Assembly (NCBI GenBank): GCA_030608925.1
Contig: JAUWDF010000011.1
Coordinates: 1 to 10,008 of the forward strand
Source: Candidatus Bathyarchaeota archaeon
GTDB taxonomy: Archaea > Thermoproteota > Bathyarchaeia > Bathyarchaeales > SOJC01
Direction: 5' to 3'
Length of the DNA: 10,008 nucleotides
Both the position numbers and the translations under genes were made by a program. Positions 5,329 to 10,008 of the stretch are shown in pieces; positions within the stretch are counted from its first letter, which is position 1, and each line of letters opens with the position of its first letter. The notes below the pieces were generated by a model, which worked only from the letters and a program-made list of their open reading frames with translations, had not been told where the DNA came from and ran no database searches.

Positions 5329-6612
5329 TCACTTGTTGTGAAGATTTTGAGCAGCAATAACCATGAAGCCCTTTTCAGTAAGGGAGCGCGCAGTTCTATT
5401 CATTGCATCATGCTTGTCAAGGTAGTTAATAGTAAGTTTAGGCATCAAACCTTGGGCAAGGATGTCCTTCTTGGGAATGAAATATTCCAATATATCTGAT
5501 GGATGTTCACGTTTATCCTCAATGTCCAACAAACCCCCTTCGTGCTTGGCGCTAATGTTTTTCACATGATCCGCGATTTCTAGAAGCTCTGCAAGTCGGT
5601 CATATGGTTGTCGAACTATACTTTTGCGTGTTTCTGTTATGTGATGCTCAAAGCGAACTATATTCTCCAAGTTGAAGGTCTTCCGAGTATAAGCTGATAG
5701 TTCAATTGTATCATTGTTTACGGAATTGGAGAGATTAAAACCCACAAGGGGCGTTGTGCCATCTTCTCGGCTGAATAATTTGGCTGTCATCAGAGTCCAA
5801 AAGCATGAATAAGGATTATCATTGCCTAGAAACACAGAAATCTTGAACTCAATGTCTATTCCAAGCTTGTATAGCCAATAACCTAGAATCACACTACCTA
5901 TGTTTATGTTCAAGACCTGTTTTATTCCATATGTAGTGTAGTAATGAAGAAATTCGTCAACCCATTTCAATGCATATTCATTGGGCATTCCCACCCCTCC
6001 GAAGTATCCAGTGATGGTTTCCGGTCCTCCCAAGTGAATATTTATTGGGAGACCGTCTGATCCTCGAAGGGTGCCCTTAGTATCCAAAGTTTCTACATAA
6101 GAGGCTCCTACTATTCGCATTGCTGCAGCAAATGCGAGGATTTCACTGTCTTCAACTTGTTCCTTCATTGCGCGAACACGAATGAAGCGACCTGGCATCA
6201 GATCCTGCTGCGCAATAGCTCTTTTTGCCTCTTCTATTAACCAAGGGAAAAAATTGCAGGCACTAATTTCCAGGGTTACTGCAAAATTCTGATCAAAGGT
6301 TATGGAACCTGCTTTGGCTCCAAGAATTTTCTTGTGATATTCGGAAAGACCAATAAAAGCACCTCCGTCCCGCTGTTCCATCAACCACTCAAGATCCTCT
6401 AAATATGGAGAATTTTTAGCTCTCAATTGGGTCACTAAGTTCTCCAGTTTGCTAGCTTCTGCAGCTTTACGATTAATCTCATCCACGCCACCATAATTCT
6501 CAATGACCTTCAACAGGTTATCTACCAGCGGATTGTCTTTCCGTAAGAAAAAGTCATTAATCACATCCAAATTTTCTTTTTTTATCACCAATTTATGCCT
6601 TAAATTGGTCAA
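5329..6612 (-). CDS. Conserved-looking soluble protein of unknown function, divergent from the aldolase-Fae gene
   Basis: I do not recognise this 427-residue protein. It has no signal peptide or membrane helix. Residues 1-100 are helical and charged. From about 105 to 330 strands and helices alternate: FIRVRAM (143-149), PINIHLGGPE (189-198), VLNINIGS (233-240), EFKISVFLGNDNP (255-267), PLVGFNLSNSVN (288-299), VRFEHHITE (319-327). Hydrophobic strands ending in polar or charged residues suggest a TIM-barrel-like enzyme. Clustered candidate active-site residues are E198, D265, E322, H323, H324, H357 and E358. This fold reading is inference. The start is TTG at 6612, strongly supported by GGAGG at 6621-6625, eight bases upstream. 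It shares a 97-217 base divergent control region with the aldolase-Fae gene, so a role in the same pathway is possible but not shown. Confidence 0.75.
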   Translation of the reverse strand: MTNLRHKLVIKKENLDVINDFFLRKDNPLVDNLLKVIENYGGVDEINRKAAEASKLENLVTQLRAKNSPYLEDLEWLMEQRDGGAFIGLSEYHKKILGAKAGSITFDQNFAVTLEISACNFFPWLIEEAKRAIAQQDLMPGRFIRVRAMKEQVEDSEILAFAAAMRIVGASYVETLDTKGTLRGSDGLPINIHLGGPETITGYFGGVGMPNEYALKWVDEFLHYYTTYGIKQVLNINIGSVILGYWLYKLGIDIEFKISVFLGNDNPYSCFWTLMTAKLFSREDGTTPLVGFNLSNSVNNDTIELSAYTRKTFNLENIVRFEHHITETRKSIVRQPYDRLAELLEIADHVKNISAKHEGGLLDIEDKREHPSDILEYFIPKKDILAQGLMPKLTINYLDKHDAMNRTARSLTEKGFMVIAAQNLHNK

Positions 6613-6620
6613 TCAACTTT

Positions 6621-6625
6621 CCTCC
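6621..6625 (-). promoter_or_regulatory. Ribosome binding site that fixes a TTG start
   Basis: On the minus strand this reads GGAGG, eight bases before the TTG at 6612. No ATG or GTG is better placed, so the site decides the rare start codon of the unknown-function gene. Confidence 0.75.
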
Positions 6626-6661
6626 AAGTTTCCATATTCTGCCTAGGACGACTATGAGCTT

Positions 6662-6684
6662 AATTGATATATAGTCTTTATAGG
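6662..6684. promoter_or_regulatory. Divergent promoter region shared by the unknown gene and the aldolase-Fae gene
   Basis: An AT-rich core (attgatatatagtctttatag) reads as a TATA box both ways. On the minus strand ctatatatcaat would start transcription near 6643, before the GGAGG at 6621-6625. On the plus strand the same core or the tttatag just after it would start transcription near 6695-6705. Overlapping opposite promoters make joint or mutually exclusive regulation likely. Confidence 0.5.
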
Positions 6685-6694
6685 ACCACTGGTC
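6684..6694. promoter_or_regulatory. Palindrome next to the divergent promoter, possible operator
   Basis: GACCA-C-TGGTC is a perfect 5+5 palindrome with one central base. It lies directly after the plus-strand TATA-like core and near the predicted plus-strand transcription start, where a bound regulator would block the aldolase-Fae promoter. Short enough to occur by chance. Confidence 0.3.
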
Positions 6695-6829
6695 GTACAA
6701 TATGGAATCGTGCCATTTTCTTGTCCAATCCTTTCTGAAGACATAGGTCATGGTTGGGGAATTCTCAACGTTGAGCCATGTGAAGGACTTAAATGGTTTG
6801 ATCGTAGGATAGAATACTGGTTGAAACCA

Positions 6830-8308
6830 ATGTTTAAACCTGAAGGGATTTTTCCTGCTCTTGTGACGCCTTTTACCAAGGATAGGAAACGGGTGAATGA
6901 AGGACAGCTACGTCAGCTTGTAGATCATTGTATTGAAGCTGGTGTCAACGGGGTGGTTCCATGTGGAACGACTGGTGAGTTTGTCAATATGACTATTGAT
7001 GAAAGAAAGCGAGTCATTGATGTAGTAGTTGACCAAACCAATGGTCGGGTCCCTGTTGTGGCAGGGACTGGAGCAAGTGGAACTGAGCAAGCCCTGGAAA
7101 TGACCAAGTACGCAAAAGATGCAGGCGTCGAAGCGTCATTAATCGTGACACCTTACTATTTGAAACCTACAAGTAGAGGAATTTATGAACATTACTCCAC
7201 AATTGCGTCTCAAGTTGATTTACCTATCATGCTCTACAATATTCCACAGGTTACTGGTCTATCTTTACCGTGGCAAATGGTTGAAGATCTGGCTCAGATT
7301 CCTAACATAGTGGGAATCAAAGATAGTAGTGGGCAGCTTAGCTTTATATTGGCAATATTGGAGAAGGTTCGTGACAAAATTAATGTCATTTGTGGTCATG
7401 ATGAGGTCGTTGTGGCAGCTCTGGCTGCGGGTGCTAGTGGAGCCATTTTGGCAAGTGCCAACTTTATTCCTGATATTTGGGTCCAAATTTATGGTCACGT
7501 GAAAAATAATGATCTAGAAAAGGCACGTGAGCTTCAATACAAGGTTCAGAAAATCGCGCGTATCACTGTACAAAGTGGAGCTGTTGGTGCTAAGGAAGCC
7601 TTGAATATGATGGGTGTCAAGGTTGGGCCTGTCAGACTACCGCTTAGCGTTGGGGGTGTCCTTACTTATGAAGCTAGAGAAGAGTTACGACTTGATTTGG
7701 AGAAGATCGGTAAGATAAAGGCAAAACTAGTGAAGTTTGAGGTCGAGGAAAAAGTTTTGGAAGGAAGGTTTATGGCTGTCCATATAACCCCTGACACAAT
7801 TCGAGATTTTAAGCTTCGTGTTGGAGAAGCTTTAGCAGGGAAGGATGCGGAAGTTGCTCACATAGACTTGATAATTGGTAACAAGGGAGGACCTGTTGGT
7901 GAAGCTTTCGCAAGGGCGAAGGCCAATCCAACTGCCGGTCATGAGGCACTTGTCGCAATCTTGGAGCCAAATGTTGTTGTAAAACCTGTCACATTGATGG
8001 TTCCGACCGTGACGATAAAGAACATGCGTCAGGCTAGTATGGTTTATGGTCCAGCCCAGTCAGCTATAGCTAAAGCTGTTGCTGATAGTCTTGATGATGG
8101 AACGATTCCTATGGATGTTGTTGATGACCTAATCATCATAGCCAACGTTTTTGTCCATCCTTCAGCTATAAATCGACAAAGAGTATACATCAACAACTAC
8201 AAAGCCATGCGTCATTCTATTAGACGAACTATTGAAGGTAGACCTACAGCAGATGAAGTTATAGAGAATAAAGACCGGTCAAAGCACCCTTTCAAGTATA
8301 CCCCCTGA
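6830..8308 (+). CDS. DapA/NAL-superfamily aldolase fused to a formaldehyde-activating enzyme (Fae) domain
   Basis: Residue numbers count from a GTG at 6710; the preferred start, ATG at 6830, is residue 41, where homology begins (MFKPEGIFPALVTPF). The protein then has 492 residues. Residues 41-335 form a class I pyruvate-type aldolase barrel: GTTGE (86-90), TPYYLKPT (147-154), catalytic tyrosine Y176 in YNIP, and Schiff-base lysine K204 in GIKDSSG. The dihydrodipicolinate synthase arginine after YNxP is a valine (V181), arguing against that activity. Residues 366-532 are a full-length Fae domain: VGEALAG, EVAHIDLIIG with catalytic H384, NPTAGH, VTIKNMRQA, YGPAQ, and a C-terminal HPF motif as in known Fae. 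Fae condenses formaldehyde with tetrahydromethanopterin to methylene-H4MPT. The fusion suggests an aldol reaction releasing or using formaldehyde, channelled to Fae. TTG at 6821 (AGGA eleven bases upstream) and GTG at 6710 are alternative starts. Confidence 0.9.
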   Translation: MFKPEGIFPALVTPFTKDRKRVNEGQLRQLVDHCIEAGVNGVVPCGTTGEFVNMTIDERKRVIDVVVDQTNGRVPVVAGTGASGTEQALEMTKYAKDAGVEASLIVTPYYLKPTSRGIYEHYSTIASQVDLPIMLYNIPQVTGLSLPWQMVEDLAQIPNIVGIKDSSGQLSFILAILEKVRDKINVICGHDEVVVAALAAGASGAILASANFIPDIWVQIYGHVKNNDLEKARELQYKVQKIARITVQSGAVGAKEALNMMGVKVGPVRLPLSVGGVLTYEAREELRLDLEKIGKIKAKLVKFEVEEKVLEGRFMAVHITPDTIRDFKLRVGEALAGKDAEVAHIDLIIGNKGGPVGEAFARAKANPTAGHEALVAILEPNVVVKPVTLMVPTVTIKNMRQASMVYGPAQSAIAKAVADSLDDGTIPMDVVDDLIIIANVFVHPSAINRQRVYINNYKAMRHSIRRTIEGRPTADEVIENKDRSKHPFKYTP

Positions 8309-8347
8309 TAGAGGAAGATGCAGCATTACAGCGCAGGAGTCAATTAG

Positions 8348-8809
8348 TTATTTATTCCTCTGCATCCGTAGCTCAAGTTCTCTCGCTCTGGTTTCTATGA
8401 ACTCCGTAACTTTCTCTTCACTATATTTCTTCTCTTCTGATTGTTTTCTCAAGCACGTTTTAATTGTGTCTAATACCTTTCCGACATCAAATGGCTTTAA
8501 TACATAAGCGTCAGCACCCTTGTTCACTGCTTGCATTGCATTTTTCAGTGAGGGATAGCCTGTGACCATGATTTTAACCATTTTTGGTGTAGTTTCCTTG
8601 ATTGCAGTCAGTAGCTGAGTGCCTTCGATGTCAGGCAATCGGATGTCAAGTAAAGTCAGATTGTAAAAGTTCATATTTGTCTTTCTTACTGCTTCTTTTC
8701 CATTTTCAGCTGTGTCAACATCGTATCCTTCTTCTTCTAGAATGGTTGTCAGAACTTTCCTTATGCTTTCTTCATCGTCAACAACGAGGATTCTAGGGCG
8801 TTCACCCAT
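8348..8809 (-). CDS. Response regulator, receiver domain only
   Basis: This 153-residue protein is the phosphorylated partner of the sensor kinase encoded just upstream. Residues 6-120 form a complete receiver domain: acidic pair D11-D12, phospho-acceptor D55 in LLDIRLPD, T83 in MVTGYPS, and K105 in YVLKPF. No DNA-binding or enzymatic output domain follows; residues 121-153 are a charged, probably coiled-coil tail (EEKKYSEEKVTEFIE and onward). Such receiver-only proteins act through protein contacts or pass phosphate onwards. The start is ATG at 8809 with AAGGAGGTGA (8816-8825) six bases upstream, located inside the kinase coding region. Its first 49 bases overlap the end of the kinase gene in another frame, so translation of the two is probably coupled. 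It ends 39 bases from the convergent aldolase-Fae gene. Confidence 0.93.
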   Translation of the reverse strand: MGERPRILVVDDEESIRKVLTTILEEEGYDVDTAENGKEAVRKTNMNFYNLTLLDIRLPDIEGTQLLTAIKETTPKMVKIMVTGYPSLKNAMQAVNKGADAYVLKPFDVGKVLDTIKTCLRKQSEEKKYSEEKVTEFIETRARELELRMQRNK

Positions 8810-10008
8810 ATTTCCTCACCTCCTTCTGGTTTAGGTTTGATCGGAAGAGTGATGCTAAGCGCTGTGCCTATACCAACTGTACTTTTCACGGAAATCTCGC
8901 CTTCGTGAGCCTCCACGATTCGTTTACAGATTGATAATCCCAGCCCCATCCCTTTCGCTTTAGTTGTGAAGAGGGGTGTCCAGATTCTTCTCATGACATT
9001 TTCTGGAATTCCGATTCCGGAGTCTGTAAAAGTTATTTCGAAGCAGTTTCTGGATATCTTACTTCTTAGTGTCAGTTTTCCCCCTTCAGGCATGGCATCA
9101 ACAGCGTTCTTGATGATATTGGTGATAACTCTTTTCATCTTGTCTAAATCGATCTCTATTCTGGGTGAGTTTTTTGTTAAGTTTATTACTTGAATCGTTT
9201 TTGGCACTTGGATAGTTGTCAGAACCTCTTTGGTGATAATTTTTGGTGTAGTTTCACTAATTTCAAGTTTCATTTCTTTTGAGTAATCTAGGAGATCGTT
9301 GATGATTTTATTTGAGTGTTTTATCTGATTATCAATGAGTTTTAACATCTCTCTTGTTTTATCAGTCGTTGTTGATTGGAGTTTCGATTTGATGTAATAT
9401 GTAGCGCCTGCGATCCCAGTGAGAGGATTGCGCAGATCGTGACCTACCATGCTGGCAAGTTCACCAATTGCAGCTAATCGTTGAGCTCTAATCAACTGCT
9501 CTTGAGATTCCTTAAGCTCTCTAGTTCTTTCTTCGACTTTTGACTCAAGGAGTTCAGCATCAGCTTCCAACTGTTTCCTCGCGCCATTCAAACTGCGGAT
9601 TAGCTGGCAGTTTTCTATGGCTACAGCAGCTTGATGTATAAAAAGCTCCAATGGAACCAAAGAGTTCTTAGTTGGTCTATGCCCATCCAAAGGGTCATCA
9701 ATACTGAGAACTCCAATAACATGCCCGTCAGCCAAGCGAAGTGGAGCATAAAGAAGATCTTGAGGGTCCCAGTCAATCATTTCTTCAGAACCAAGTTTGC
9801 TGGGAACTGTGTTATCAGAGAACTTTTTTCTCACCCACGGATCGCTCCATGGAAGATGGTAGAACTCACCTATCTTAAATCGTCTATAAGATGGACCAAA
9901 TCTTTCCCGCCACACGGATCCAGATGTTTTATTCTTCCAAAGGAACCTGATCGCTTCGTCTTCTAGACCAGCGGTCACAATATCTTCAGGATCTGTGATT
10001 TCTAGGTC
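8761..10008 (-). CDS. GAF-domain sensor histidine kinase, N-terminus cut by the window edge
   Basis: The minus frame is open from 8761 to the last base, so the GTG at 9978 is probably internal and the gene continues beyond the window. Numbered from that GTG: residues 1-125 look like a GAF sensor domain, ending in APLRLADGHVIGVLSID (78-94) and LELFIHQAAVAIENCQL (110-126). Residues 127-165 form a coiled coil. A HisKA domain follows with phospho-acceptor H180 in GHDLRNPLTGI. The ATPase domain shows the N box NIIKNAVDAM (287-296), DSGIGI (319-324), the F box PLFTTK (335-340) and GMGLGLSI (343-350). No membrane helix is visible, so a soluble sensor is likely, though the missing N-terminus could hold PAS or membrane segments. 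It autophosphorylates H180 and should pass phosphate to D55 of the downstream receiver protein. The signal is unknown. Confidence 0.93.
   Translation of the reverse strand, partial: DLEITDPEDIVTAGLEDEAIRFLWKNKTSGSVWRERFGPSYRRFKIGEFYHLPWSDPWVRKKFSDNTVPSKLGSEEMIDWDPQDLLYAPLRLADGHVIGVLSIDDPLDGHRPTKNSLVPLELFIHQAAVAIENCQLIRSLNGARKQLEADAELLESKVEERTRELKESQEQLIRAQRLAAIGELASMVGHDLRNPLTGIAGATYYIKSKLQSTTTDKTREMLKLIDNQIKHSNKIINDLLDYSKEMKLEISETTPKIITKEVLTTIQVPKTIQVINLTKNSPRIEIDLDKMKRVITNIIKNAVDAMPEGGKLTLRSKISRNCFEITFTDSGIGIPENVMRRIWTPLFTTKAKGMGLGLSICKRIVEAHEGEISVKSTVGIGTALSITLPIKPKPEGGEEIWVNALESSLLTMKKA
8816..8825 (-). promoter_or_regulatory. Full-consensus ribosome binding site inside the kinase gene
   Basis: On the minus strand this reads AAGGAGGTGA, matching the archaeal 16S rRNA 3' end across its whole length, six bases before the response regulator ATG. 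Lying within kinase codons, it allows re-initiation by ribosomes finishing the kinase gene. Confidence 0.8.

Noticed and set aside
6830..7715. Calling this half dapA, dihydrodipicolinate synthase
   Set aside because: The arginine needed for aspartate semialdehyde is replaced by valine and the protein is fused to Fae, so the symbol would imply an unsupported function.

Overview
The window looks archaeal. AT-rich TATA-like boxes lie about 20-30 bases before several starts, and the ribosome binding sites include GGAGG and GGAGGTGA. The gene content also fits an archaeon: two PadR-type regulators, an isoprenoid synthase, a Bud32/RIO-like kinase, a formaldehyde-activating enzyme (Fae) domain of the tetrahydromethanopterin C1 pathway, and a GAF/HisKA sensor kinase with a receiver-only response regulator. 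A TACK-type archaeon, perhaps close to Bathyarchaeia, is my guess from this mix; no rRNA or other marker is present to prove it. No tRNA, rRNA, CRISPR array, insertion sequence or phage gene was seen.

Layout. Positions 1-663 (minus) hold the N-terminal half of an MFS-type membrane transporter that runs off the left edge. A 20-codon plus-strand ORF (820-882) with its own TATA-like box may be the stump of a lost gene. Then come an isoprenoid synthase (879-1904) and a PadR regulator (1934-2275), both minus, probably one operon. A 235-base divergent promoter region with three successive inverted repeats separates this PadR from a second one on the plus strand (2511-2921). After a 277-base spacer lie a two-part protein with a nucleotidyltransferase-like N-terminus and a kinase-like C-terminus (3199-4896) and a small two-helix membrane protein (5008-5250).

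Positions 5329-6612 (minus) encode a 427-residue soluble protein that I do not recognise. It is divergent from the most striking gene, 6830-8308 (plus), which fuses a DapA/NAL-superfamily pyruvate-type aldolase to a complete Fae domain. The right end (8348-10008, minus) is a two-component pair: a histidine kinase cut by the window edge, and a receiver protein whose strong ribosome binding site lies inside the kinase gene.

The main idea is that the aldolase-Fae fusion couples an aldol reaction that releases or uses formaldehyde directly to tetrahydromethanopterin chemistry. It would be analogous to the known Fae-Hps fusions of archaea, but with a different aldolase. The aldolase keeps the Schiff-base lysine and catalytic tyrosine but lacks the arginine that dihydrodipicolinate synthases use for aspartate semialdehyde, so a lysine-biosynthesis role is unlikely. 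The other genes form small separate units with no visible link to this system, except the unknown gene 5329-6612, which shares its divergent control region.
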